The notes below the pieces were generated by a model. That model was given only the letters and a program-made list of their open reading frames with translations. It made no database searches and was not told the origin of the DNA. From Aradus depressus (lineage: Eukaryota; Arthropoda; Insecta; Hemiptera; Aradidae): a stretch of DNA of 64,000 bases. The position numbers and the translations under genes are program-made. The stretch lies in the NCBI GenBank assembly GCA_963662175.1, contig OY759223.1:25087460-25151459 (forward strand), written 5' to 3'. Of the stretch, positions 20,985-31,079 are shown piece by piece (within the stretch, counting starts at the first letter, position 1; each line of letters begins with the position of its first letter).

Positions 20985-21085
20985 TGTAAATTTATGATGT
21001 AGAAATAAATAATGAAATATCATTAAATTGGGAGAAGAGACCTATAAGAAAAAAATAGAAAAATTATTGATTTTTGAGGATGTTA

Positions 21086-21555
21086 TTTTTGAAATTTCAT
21101 GAAAATATGTTCATTAATGAGCCAGTCTCTCTTCCTTTCAAAATTTTGGGATGCCACAGTCTATATTCTAAGTTGGGACATCCTTAAAATATCTTGCAAA
21201 TTTTGTGAATATGCGACCAACCGTTAAGAAGCTAGCAATAATTATACGTTCACTTTGGGATGCCACTTGACTTATGTTTGTACCGGGATTTTTTTTTCTT
21301 TTTTTTTTTTTACGTGGGTCGGTGAAAATCTCATAGACACCTGGAGCCTCCATTGCTCCGAGATAGTGTGGGATTCTAACTCCACTAAAAACACCTCCCT
21401 TGCAACAACTCAGCGGGCCCAACAAGTTGCTCTTCTTTCATATTATAATCTTGCTTGAAATATTATATGAAAAATCCGATCAAATGTTAAGAAGCGACCC
21501 TTTGGGGGTAAAAATCAATTGTTGACTTCTGAATCCTCATACTAAATTATCCTCC
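21086..21555. other. unassigned DNA
   Basis: No recognisable gene or repeat. A poly-T run lies at 21290-21312. Confidence 0.5.
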
Positions 21556-21722
21556 TGAGGGCGCCTCTAGCTCAGAGGTTCTACTGGTCTCAAGATCGCG
21601 GGTTCAAAACCGCTAGGCAACAAAAACGAAGACTCCCACAATAGAGTCAGGCCTTACCTGAGCGATAACATGGCGCTTTGGTAGTAGGCTATGACCCCTT
21701 AGTTAATGTCCGGGCTAAGAGC
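21556..21722 (+). repeat. SINE-T copy, internally deleted
   Basis: Head 'gagggcgcctctagctcaga', B-box 'cgcgggttcaaaaccgc', then a jump to the 3' body 'gactcccacaatagagtcag', ending 'gtccgggctaagag'. Confidence 0.8.
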
Positions 21723-22625
21723 AGGGCCAATATGCCTTTCAAAAATAATTTCATCCATTATTGGTAATAAAATAATTGTGTTGGTGCATTTTAAGACAAT
21801 TTCGATCCAGGAAGATGAGCCCTGAAGTGCACTATATTTTGTTGACCCTGGTTTTATGTGATTGTATTCTGTGCCTCCCCTCTCGTAGAATTTCTTCTCC
21901 TGATTACTTATATCCTCCACGATTCTAAACAAAAACCATAAAAAAATTTATGGCTTGAACAACTGATACTTTATTCCTTCCTCTTCTTTTTTGTATGATG
22001 TGCCCATAACAGGGACTTTCTTATACCAACCACGTTTTTATTGATATCTCTCCTCCTACTCTCTTCACTCAAATTTATTTTATACTAGCATTACTGCATA
22101 TAAGAATGTCAGCACCAGTTTTTTTCTTTGTTTCATTATTGAAACGTTACTGTGGAAGTACCCAGTAGTTTGTGTTTGAATTTGGTTGTATTGGTCTTAG
22201 TTCAAATTTGAGGACATTTGATTCTCCTAAATTTAATAAGGAACAGTTTTTGTGGTAATCAAATTTTCGATAAAACTAACAGTTTTCGAGTAAATCAAGC
22301 AAACGTTTAAAAAAATGTGTTTTGATACCTCCTTTGAAACAAGTATATTTTTCTGTAATCTCCACAATGACGAATTTTTCGATTATGTCATGAATATTTA
22401 TTTATTTTTTTATTTATTTATTACTACATTGAAGCCTATTAAGGCTTATTGTAGAGAGTTGGGGTACAATTTGAATATACATCCGATATAATAATAAAGT
22501 AAGAATATTACAGCTTAATAAATTTCTAAATATCTAAATATTATAATAAATTCGCACATTTACTTGTATATATACAGCCAAGAGAAATGCAAAACAGAAA
22601 AAAATATATACTTTTATATACATAC
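21723..22625. other. unassigned; dispersed repeat at 22190-22330
   Basis: 22190-22330 ('atttgaggacatttgattct', 'aatttaataaggaacagttt', 'cgataaaactaacagttttc') is similar to 46600-46760. The rest is unassigned. Confidence 0.5.
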
Positions 22626-23012
22626 ATGAGGAGTTTGGAGCCAGAGCGGACCAACCCACAATTTTTCGGAAAATGAGTTATTACCATCCTGATGTTGGCA
22701 TAGGTTCCCTTTTTTCAAAACCAGTGTGGATCACTTAGTTTCTTCACTTCAGTGATAGATAGCAGCACTTTAAGTTTAGTCCACAAATATTTTGTGCATA
22801 TATTTTCAAAGTCACAATGGATCATACGGCCTTCAAAAACTTTATAGAACACAAAAAGGGATCACTCATCCAATACTATTCTAAAATTTCAAATATAAAT
22901 AAATATTTGGGGCCCATTTATGGAGATAAACAAAATGTACTCAATTTTCAATTGCCATTTTCTTCCTGTTCAGTTTCAACCAGTTGGTCCGCTCTGGCTC
23001 CAAACTCCTCAT
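22626..23012. mobile_element. MITE with perfect 30-bp TIRs
   Basis: The 30 bases from 22626 (ATGAGGAGTTTGGAGCCAGA then GCGGACCAAC) are exactly complementary to 22983-23012. The 387-bp element has no transposase. A 71-residue frame (22817-23032) runs through the right TIR and resembles nothing known. The TSD is not clear. Confidence 0.8.
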
Positions 23013-23187
23013 ATTATAATGACTTTAACTAAAACCAAAAGTAATAAACATTATCAAAACAATTTGTACTTAAACTGTAAATAACAAGTATTTAACAGAA
23101 ACATAATGAAAATCTCAACTTTAATTCATTTTTCATTATCTTTATTATTTTTTGTCCTCTGTTCTTATGTCATAAATATAAGAAGTA

Positions 23188-23533
23188 GGTTAGGTTAGGT
23201 TTTATGACTCATGCCCGGTCATTAACTACGAGGTCATATCGCCTACTTCCAGAGCACTCTATCGTCACTCTGGTGGACATGAGCCCGACTCTACTGTGGG
23301 AGTCCTAAATTTTGCCTACCCTAAATTTTTATTCACCTAGGGCAGGGGTCTTTAACGAGTACCTGACATCGTACAGGCTCGGGACCATCGCTTAACGTCC
23401 CATCCGAAGGACGGCGTGCTTAAGTTTATTTTACCTCCCAGATAAAATAAACTAAGGGCCTCGGTCGGGTTACGAACGCACGACCTGGAGCTCAGAAGTC
23501 AAGCACGCATACCACTGAGCTACCGGCGCCCTC
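23188..23533 (-). repeat. SINE-T copy, full length
   Basis: Complete from the tail (ggttaggttaggttttatga) to the head (gagctaccggcgccctc). Flanked by AAGAAGTA (23180-23187) and AAGCAGTA (23534-23541), an 8-bp TSD with one mismatch, which fixes both ends. Confidence 0.92.
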
Positions 23534-23541
23534 AAGCAGTA

Positions 23542-24311
23542 TATTATAAAATGTACTTAGGCCGCAAACTAATCTGGTCTTAATTTTCTTCTAATCAGCT
23601 AAGATCTAATTAAAAGATAGTGACAACTTCATTTCAAATTTCAAGTTCATTGCTACAATCGTTTCTAAGTTGAAGCGCTCATAAAGTTCTAATCACATAA
23701 AGCACAAGACAGACATAAAATTTTGTTAAAAATTCGATCTCTGATTTTTACACGATTACAATACTTCCTTATACTAATGGTATGTTTTCAATTTATATTA
23801 TTAACGCTTCTCGTAATAAGTACAATTTTTGTATATTCTAGAATCTCTTACCTCATTTCCTCTTAGCGATTTTAAATGACAGATTTATACATATTTTTAG
23901 AATATCAATTGATTTATACTCGACTCTTCTCCAAACCTATTTAGAATATATAGCCTACACAATGAGCACTATGGTGTGGAAAGATAATGTAATTTTTTAC
24001 TCTTTTCAGAACATTGGATTCCTGCGGTGTTTCCCCATTTTTCACAGAAAGTAGAAATATATTTCACATCTTTTCCACCTTTTTGCTTAAGGAGTATTTC
24101 TCATTTCTTCTATTATACACTTCAGCATAGAATTTATTAATAATAATAATAATAATATTTATTTCCATTAAACCGATGATAGTTGGATAAATCAAACAAT
24201 TGTATTCATCAAAATAGCTTATAAATCTTAAAATATAATATAAACGCTTACAAGATGAACAATTATTTATAAAGAAATAAATAATAGAAGATGAATGAAT
24301 ATAAAAATTCT
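23542..24311. other. unassigned AT-rich DNA
   Basis: No gene seen. A short (ATA)n run lies at 24140-24160. Confidence 0.55.
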
Positions 24312-24612
24312 CTGCTTGCTTCTGAGCTTAAAATCGTGGGTTCAAAACCAGGCCAAGGCCCTTAGTTTATTTTATCTCAGAGGTAAAATAAACTTAAGCA
24401 TGCCGTCCTTCGGATGGCCCCGAGCCTGTACGATGTCAGGTACTCGTTATAGACCCCTGCCCTTGGTGAATAAAAATTTAGCGTAGGCAAAATTTAGGAC
24501 TCCCACAGTAGAGTCGGGCTCATGTCCACCAGAGTGACGAAAGGGCGCTCTGGTAGTAGGCGATATGACCTCGAAGTTGAAGCCCGGGCATGAGGCACAA
24601 TAACTAACTATA
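24312..24612 (+). repeat. SINE-T copy, 5' truncated in the head
   Basis: Starts at 'gcttgcttctgagctt', B box 'gtgggttcaaaaccagg', complete body, and the tail variant 'gaggcacaataactaactat'. Confidence 0.88.
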
Positions 24613-24698
24613 TTTTTTACATTAACCATATCATGAAAACTGTTGTTCTTTTTTTGACTTGCAGTTGGGAGAGCTGTCTCATATATTACATCTTTTTA

Positions 24699-25149
24699 GT
24701 GTTCCGTGCCAAAATTAGCAAAACGAAACTGTCTGTCCGTGGTCTGTGACAATCGACGTAAAAATTTGAAATTTAGCACAGAGATAGCAGTGTTGGTGGC
24801 CCAATTATAGACTTGAATTATAAAAAGTTGAATTTTGATTCTGGGGGTTAATTGCAGGGGGTAAATTAGGAAATGGAAAAAACAATTTTTCGTATAGGGT
24901 GTCGAATGAATGCTTATCGAAGCACGAAATGATGTATTTTTTTATACTTTTTTCAGGAAAAACGCTTAAAAATTGCAGTCTCCTACCCCCTAAAAATCTG
25001 AAAAAAATCATGAATATTGAGAATTACGTGTAGATTGAGCCAAGATTATCAGGATCAATAGTTTTAAACAGTTTAATTTCTATTTCCAAATGCTGAAACA
25101 CTGGTTTAATTATTAATAATTTAAGTGGGGGGCTGATGGCACGGAACAC
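24699..25149. mobile_element. TA-flanked MITE, TIR GTGTTCCGTGCCA
   Basis: Perfect 13-bp inverted ends GTGTTCCGTGCCA (24699-24711) and its complement (25137-25149), each next to TA (24697-24698, 25150-25151). TA duplication suggests Tc1/mariner-type mobilisation. The 451-bp body has no transposase motif. Confidence 0.75.
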
Positions 25150-25151
25150 TA

Positions 25152-25968
25152 ATTGTGCAAGTATAGTTTGCACTTGACCAATTTTTTATATTTATAATTA
25201 TATTGGGAAAAATAGAATAAGATAAAATATTGAAAAATAAGAACTGGGTAACGATTCATATAATAAGGATTGGACTCCATTTCTAAATGAAACAAGACTT
25301 GGAGATTATAAAAAAAAAAAAAGATAAGTAAAAGATATTACAAGAAATCAAGCAAAAGAAAGAATAGGGGAGAACTCCAGAAGTAGAGTAAAGAAGACCG
25401 TTGGGTCGGAAAAGATGATCTGAAGCGAAAAAAAGTTAAAGAAGAAAAAAAAAGGGCTCTTTTAGTCAATTTAAAAAAAAAAAAAAAGTTAAGAACTAGT
25501 CTTTGAAGGGTCTTTTGTAGAGTTAACATCGGGATGTAAAAAGGATATAAGAACCTGGAAAAAAATATACCATTCATTCATATTTATTTATTCGGCCTGA
25601 AGAGGACTCTGGAGGATCAGCTGGTTTTGGAGTTACGGAGGGAAAGGATATGAAATATTTGTATTTCTAGCCTCCAGAGTGCTTTTTCTCATTGAAGAAA
25701 TATGTCTACAAGGCAAATTGGATTTAAGGAACCCTAGTGGGTATTTTTAAATACAAGTAATATTCAGGTTCATGCCATATTGTATAATAAAGTATTATAA
25801 TCATGAGAAAACCCGAAGCGGAATTTTACGTTTACCTGATACGTTTTTCACAATTTTCGCGATTAAATTTAATATAACATTTGATTTTACTGCTTGTAGA
25901 TAGAATTTATGGGTTCATTTTTACGAGATATAAGACAAAAACAAAAAAACTGTTATTCCTATTGAAAA
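25152..25968. other. unassigned DNA
   Basis: Purine-rich on the plus strand at 25310-25500 with poly-A runs. No gene recognised. Confidence 0.5.
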
Positions 25969-25977
25969 GTCTTTTTA

Positions 25978-26308
25978 GGTTAGGTTTTATGACTCATGCC
26001 CGGGCTTTAACTACGAGGTCATCTCGCCTATTACCTGAGCTCACTCTGGTGGACATGAGCCCGACTCTATTGTGGGAGTCCTAAATTTTGCTTACTCTAA
26101 ATTTTTATTCACCTAAGGCAGGGGTCTTTAACGAGTACATGACATCGTACAGGCTCGGGACCATGGCTTAACGTCCCATCCGAAGGACGGCGTGCTTGAG
26201 TTTATTTTACCTCCCAGATAAAATAAACTAAGGGCCTCGGTCGGGTTTCGAACCCACGTTCTTGAGCTGAGAAGGCAAGCACGCATACCACTGAGCTACC
26301 GGTGCCCT
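25978..26308 (-). repeat. SINE-T copy, nearly full length
   Basis: Tail 'ggttaggttttatgactcat' to head 'gagctaccggtgccctc'. Direct repeats GTCTTTTTA at 25969-25977 and 26314-26322 suggest the TSD. Confidence 0.9.
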
Positions 26309-26322
26309 CAATTGTCTTTTTA

Positions 26323-26819
26323 TATCTGTCACTAAATAATTTACTAATGTTTTAACAGCTGTTTTTGTCCTAAAAAATCAATATTTCAGGCGTTTTCACA
26401 GAAAACTAACACCAGCGATTCTCCTCCTAAAAAAAAAATAATGATTTTAGAGTATTCACATACCATTGCTCAACAAATACTGTTGTAATGTTTCTTTAGT
26501 GTGCTTTAGATAGGTTTTCTATTATTTACTCTTTTCCAAAGAGGATATTTTACTCTCTAACGACTATATGATACTCGTTAAGAGATTCCATTATCATTCG
26601 ATGACTCTTACTTAGATTGGCACTCCGCCCCTAACCATTTTCAGATAACCTCTTGACAATGCGGTAACCAAAAGTGGATATTGAGAATCTGTCACCTCGC
26701 CTACTAATCGATCGGTTTGTTGTAACTAACTGAAGTGCTTAGTGGATACAAGAAGATCTCTATATTTTTGTGGGGAGATAATATTTTGTTGGGCATGTTG
26801 TACTGTTATGCCAATTTTT
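26323..26819. other. unassigned DNA
   Basis: No gene or repeat recognised. Confidence 0.5.
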
Positions 26820-27610
26820 TACATATCCAACTATATGAAGTATAGGGGAAGTTTTGTAATCAGTTTTCCGACCTACAAATTCCAAATATGAAAAAATAAA
26901 TTTCTCGGTGTTAACTCCCGATAGAATGAATGTATCAACAAAAAATTTTATATGTGAAACCAGAACCCTCTAAAGACGACACCTATTGATTTTCAGCCAA
27001 ATCGGCCGAAGGGAGGGGGGGATTATGGGAGACGGAGATACGGTCTTACTCCAGAGGGGGATAGAGGGAGGATACGGGCCAATAGGGAGCTGAGGGACCT
27101 GTACAAGAGCCCGGACCTGGTGGCTTTAGTGAAGCAGGGACGGCTGCGATGGCTGGGGCATTTACAGAGGATGGAACCAGACAGATTGCCGAAGAGGATA
27201 TTAGAGGGACACCCGGGAAGACAAAGAAGAAGAGGTGGAGGACGATCTCAGAACGATGGGTGTGAGAAGATGGAAACGGGAGGCCGAGGACAGAGAAGAA
27301 TGGCGGAAGATCGTTGCGGAGGCTCAGGTTCTACAAGGACCGTAGCGCCAGGGAAATTTCAAATTTGAGGTCAAAACCCAATGAGGACATAACATGTCAA
27401 ATATTTGAGCAATCTTGGGCGAAGGGAAGGGAGCCTAAATTCACAAACCCTAATAACTGTCGATGTAATGAATTTATCAACACACAATTTAATACGAGGA
27501 TTTAGGAGCCCCTATGTAAGTCAACTATTGAATATTAGCGCAAACGCTTGGTTTTGAGGGGTATCAAGAAGTCAATTGATTAATTCTGTTTGGGGAAGTT
27601 TTACCATGTA
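26820..27610 (+). repeat. GAAG-family element interrupted by a LINE fragment
   Basis: Left terminus 'actatatgaagtatagggga', units with 'taactcccgatagaatgaat' and 'gccaaatcggccgaaggg', then LINE sequence 27040-27345, then 'gtcgatgtaatgaatttatc', 'ggatttaggagcccctatgt' and the tail to about 27600. Confidence 0.8.
27040..27345 (+). pseudogene. non-LTR retrotransposon RT C-terminal fragment
   Basis: Translation gives GRIRANRELRDLYKSPDLV, then ALVKQGRLRWLGHLQRMEPD, and after a frame change TMGVRRWKREAEDREEWRKI and AEAQVLQGP with stop. This is the C-terminal block downstream of the RT of many arthropod LINEs. It is truncated on both sides and sits inside a GAAG element. Confidence 0.85.
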
Positions 27611-28288
27611 AAGTGACTTGTGGAGATTGGTATCCCAGGACACTCCAGACAGATATATTTCATTCTGAGTGTCTTCTTCATTGATCCGTAACTTGCCACA
27701 GAGGAACCAAACCAAAGTAAAGCCTCCAAAACTCCAGCCTATCAACAGGTTTCCCATCCTTGAATCTCCTTCTATATACATACGAACATTAACAGCAATC
27801 AACTCTCGCTCCCAGGATGATGAGTATTCTGAGAAGACCCAATTCTACAAACTGTTCTGTGATAAACGAGGAACATGAAATGATTAGAGTGACAAGAGAA
27901 CACATGAGGAACCCATCCATCACGCCTTAGTATGTGGCAACAAATTTGGAACCCCACGGTACATGGGACGAGTAATATGACTCTGTCTCCAATGGTGACT
28001 ACAACCCTAATTCTCCAGGAATCATTAAAAAAAAAAAAAAGGTGATTCACTGTGCACTTCCTCAATACGAAAATAAAATATATATTTTTTTTTTGTTATT
28101 TGCTCAGCAGAATACACAGGAAGGTTTTAATAAATAACTTAATAAAATAATGATAATACAAATATTAAAAAATAAACAATATAATAAAATAGAATAATAA
28201 TGAAAATACTCAGAAAACTTTACTCTTCCTTTCTGCCGATTCCGCTTAAAAGTGATAAGTGACATCCTAATGGAGTTTTGAATTCTAG
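27611..28288. other. unassigned DNA
   Basis: Slightly more GC-rich at 27650-28010 with overlapping small frames, none recognisable. AT-rich to 28200. Confidence 0.5.
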
Positions 28289-28388
28289 GGTGTTTGTGCA
28301 AAAGGGCTTAAGTCAGCAAATCTGAATTTTAGGAGGGGAATTTCTGAAGGTTTGAAAAATGTTTGCAAATCAGGTAAAGCATTTTTAT

Positions 28389-28551
28389 TAGAGTTATCTT
28401 CCAACCGCTGTGCTGTGTGGGTGGATGAACCACTGATGATGACGCTGTTGCGTCGAAAACCGGTTCTGGTATAAAATAAAACAGTGGGAAGACAACGTCT
28501 TTTATTTCTATTAGAAATCTCGTCCCACAACATCTTACTATCACATATGAG
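28389..28551 (+). mobile_element. hammerhead-bearing element, family B, solitary-arm copy
   Basis: Exact 13-bp direct repeats AAAGCATTTTTAT (28376-28388 and 28552-28564) delimit a 163-bp element. It consists of a single arm with one ribozyme, about 40 nt of arm (ataaaataaaacagtgggaa onward), and the extension AGAAATCTCGTCCCACAACA continuing to 28551. It looks like a 5'-truncated retro-insertion. It fixes the 3' boundary of the family. Confidence 0.88.
28429..28470 (+). ncRNA. hammerhead-like ribozyme B, intact copy
   Basis: Stem I ACCA (28429-28432)/TGGT (28467-28470); core CTGATGA (28433-28439); unpaired T (28440); stem II GACGC (28441-28445)/GCGTC (28450-28454) with TGTT loop; G12 at 28455, then AA; self-complementary stem III AACCGGTT (28458-28465); H17 = C at 28466, the predicted cleavage site. 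All invariant hammerhead bases are present. The extra base before stem II departs from the textbook model but is shared by every family here. Confidence 0.85.
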
Positions 28552-28734
28552 AAAGCATTTTTATGTTACTTGAAATATTATTTCAATAAAATTATTAAAT
28601 ATAAAAAAAGTAAAATATTCCAATAATCAGTTACATTTGGTAAAAATATTTAAATTCACTTGTCCTTTGGATCACAAGACTTATTCTGACTTAAGCCCTT
28701 TTGCCCAAACACCAGAGCATCCACATATGACATT

Positions 28735-29070
28735 TTGTGTCGATATATTTATTACAACGGGAATTATTAGAGTTTTTGAGTTAAGTCTCCCCTAATCCCC
28801 CCTCTCCTTTGGTCGATTTGGCAGAAAAAAATAATAGGTGTCGTCGTTAAAAAGGTTCTGAATACACATATAAAATTGTGTGTTGATACATTCATTTTAT
28901 CGGGAGTTATCGTTTTCACAGACGCACAGACAGACATTTTTTTTTTTTTCATATTTGAATCTAGAGATAGGAAAACATGCAATTCCGTTGAAAACCAGAC
29001 ATCGAATTTTTGACCGATATCATAACTTCCCCTATGGTTCGTATACCTGTGGAAGTAAAAAGGGTATAAT
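28735..29070 (-). repeat. GAAG-family element, right end in reverse
   Basis: 'acattttgtgtcgatatatt', 'cctttggtcgatttggcaga', 'gttatcgttttcacagacgc', then the subterminal 'aattccgttgaaaaccagac' and terminus 'ataacttcccctatggttcg' followed by 'ggaagtaaaa'. Confidence 0.8.
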
Positions 29071-29890
29071 GGAAGTTAAAAATTGCGAACTGCAGCAGAA
29101 AAGAAATATGCAATTGCATATTAAAGTGAAAATCGCTCTCTTATGAAAGACAATGGAAATTTATTGGCGTTTAACTCTTTTTTCCTGTCTGTGAGGAAGC
29201 CCTTAGGAAACAAACTGAAATCTTGCGACTGAGCACTCTTGAGAACCACTCGACACTTCCTACCAGAAGACCTCCAAGATCCTTTGTTTCAAACCTCTCC
29301 AATATCCAAGTAAGCCTCTCCCTCTTCGACAGTTTCCCATCCCTCTTCCACACTACACTGTCACCAAGTCCATTTCTCAAGTCGTTCACAGAAAAATTGG
29401 AAGTCATAAAAAAAAAAAAAAAGAAAAAGAAAAAGGAGGTTGTATACCACTTGACTTATAATATCCAGTGACAAAAGAGGTTTTAAGGTTATTTGACGGG
29501 GAACCTGGTGACCTGAAATATGACACCAGGTCTCAATGGATCTCATCTTTTCTCTCTCCTTTCAAAGCTAATCGACAATTTAGGTTAAAACTAGTGGTAT
29601 AAAGCTATCGATAGTCGGCCAAACTGATAGTACTATCGAATTTCTGAAACATTTCGAAAGAGAAAATCAATCGCCGCTCTCAGGAAAAGAGTTCGGTTTC
29701 CGTACGGTTGGCTATTCTGTCAGTAACCAAGAAAAGAGGTTTCGTCCGAATCAGTATTATCAGTTTCTTTAACCTACTAGTTAATATATTTTTATTAAAT
29801 AGTCAATGTTTTCATTTTGTGGCCCTAAGATCATCTGCTTGTGATAAGATGGAAAATGAATAAATTAGGTTAGGTGTCTACCTTATTCAC
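29071..29890. other. unassigned DNA
   Basis: No gene recognised. The palindrome CTATCGATAG at 29605-29614 resembles an insect DRE promoter element, but nothing around it supports a promoter. Confidence 0.45.
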
Positions 29891-29953
29891 AAAGAATTTA
29901 CATCACAGGATGTCAAATATAAGATAGTCTGACCTCTCACAGATTTTTTATTG

Positions 29954-30005
29954 GTAGTAATAGCTAGTCGGCTTTCGAGGTTTCCCTCATCATCAGGCAG
30001 TCTAC
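29954..30005 (-). ncRNA. hammerhead-like ribozyme C, left arm
   Basis: Complement: outer stem I GTAG/CTAC, internal loop, GC/GC, core CTGATGA, unpaired T, stem II GAGG/CCTC with GAAA loop, GAAA, stem III AGCC/GACT (one mismatch), H17 = A. Confidence 0.78.
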
Positions 30006-30281
30006 AAAAGAACCATCCTGATAAAAAAAAAATTAAAAATTTTGAAAGAACTAAATAATATAATAAAAATAAATAAATAACAATCAAAAAACATTAACAA
30101 TTTAAAATATCATGGATGGGGACAGACGAGTTATATTAGAGTTGTGACTCAGATGGTGGACAGGGATAACTCGTCTGTCCCCATCCATGATATTTTAAAT
30201 TGTTAATGTTTTAGATTGTTATTTATTTATTTTTTTTTTTTTATTATTATATTATTTAGTTTTATTCAAAATTTTTAATCA

Positions 30282-30330
30282 GACTGCCTGATGATGAGGG
30301 AAACCTCGAAAGCCGGCTAGCTATTACTAC
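30282..30330 (+). ncRNA. hammerhead-like ribozyme C, right arm
   Basis: Core CTGATGA (30288-30294), unpaired T, stem II GAGG (30296-30299)/CCTC (30304-30307) with GAAA loop, G12 at 30308, palindromic stem III AGCCGGCT (30311-30318), H17 = A (30319). Stem I keeps GC/GC but the outer helix seen in the left arm is lost (TCAG in place of GTAG). Confidence 0.75.
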
Positions 30331-30642
30331 CAATAAAAATCTGTGAGAGGTCAGAACTATCTTATATTTGACCTCCTGTGAAATAATCACTTCTCACTAC
30401 ATCAGCCATCTTCATATTAAAGAATTTAGAGTTCCTCCTTACAAGTCTGGTGCATGTCATGTTTTTTGTCATCCCAGGAAAAAATAGTCAAAGAAGTGTA
30501 CAATTTCAGTAAACTTATCATTAAATATAGAGAATATAGGTGAGAAATTGGAAAGTGCAAGACCGCTATTTTTAAATCACAATTTCAAATTCTAAAGTAC
30601 AATCGTTATTAAATTTAAATATCGATTATATTCGATAAACGT

Positions 30643-31066
30643 CCCATCCGAAGATCGGCGTGCTTAAGTTTATTTTACTTCCCAGATGAGATGGTCCAGA
30701 GCCTGTACGATGTCAGATACTCGTTAAATACCCCATCCGAGGATCGGCGTGCTTAAGTTTATTTTACTTCCCAGATGAGATGGTCCAGAGCCTGTACGAT
30801 GTCAGATACTCGTTAAATACCCCATCCGAAGAACGGCGTGCTTAAGTTTATTTTACTTCCCAGATGAGATGGTCCAGAGCCTGTACGATGTCAGATACTC
30901 GTTATATACCCCTGCCTTAGGTGAATAAAAATTATGGGTAGGCAAAATTTAGGACTCGCTGAGTCGGCCTCATGTCCACCAGAGTGACGAAAGAGCGCTC
31001 TGGTAGTAGGCGATATGACTTCATAGTTAAAAGCCCGGAGATGAGTCATAATAACTAACTATTAAT
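30643..31066 (+). repeat. SINE-T copy with an 89-bp inverted-hybrid tandem triplication
   Basis: Three 89-bp units start at 30643, 30732 and 30821. Each unit joins a minus-strand SINE-T piece (cccatccgaagatcggcgtg...tttacttcccagat) to a plus-strand piece (gagcctgtacgatgtcagat...). The last unit continues into an ordinary plus-strand SINE body to 'gagatgagtcataataacta'. Confidence 0.88.
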
Positions 31067-31079
31067 ATAAAATTGCTTG

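Larger units (their letters stand above)
20626..21085. mobile_element. palindromic element with hammerhead-like cores, family H
   Basis: Arms of about 185 bp (20629-20815 and 20897-21085) are near-perfect inverted copies: 'aaaatcaataacttttctat' at the outer left mirrors the outer right end. Each arm has a hammerhead-like motif. TSD not found. Confidence 0.7.
28289..28713. mobile_element. MITE with 28-bp TIR, hosting a nested ribozyme element
   Basis: Left end GGTGTTTGTGCAAAAGGGCT then TAAGTCAG (28289-28316) is complementary, with one mismatch, to 28686-28713. A family B element with its own 13-bp TSD is inserted inside, so this MITE is the older insertion. Confidence 0.8.
29901..30418. mobile_element. 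hammerhead-bearing palindromic element, family C
   Basis: 518 bp between exact 10-bp direct repeats AAAGAATTTA (29891-29900 and 30419-30428). Two inverted arms of about 210 bp (29903-30115 and 30170-30381) share 'cctctcacagattttt' and 'ccccatccatgatattttaa'. Each has an outward-pointing hammerhead. Past the right arm is a one-sided 37-nt extension (aataatcacttctcactaca to 30418). Same plan as families A, B and D. Confidence 0.85.

Noticed and set aside
29605..29614. DRE-like promoter palindrome CTATCGATAG
   Set aside because: A single short palindrome with no downstream gene or start codon context.
30643..30909. CRISPR-like array
   Set aside because: Three 89-bp direct repeats without spacers, made of SINE sequence, in an evident eukaryotic genome.
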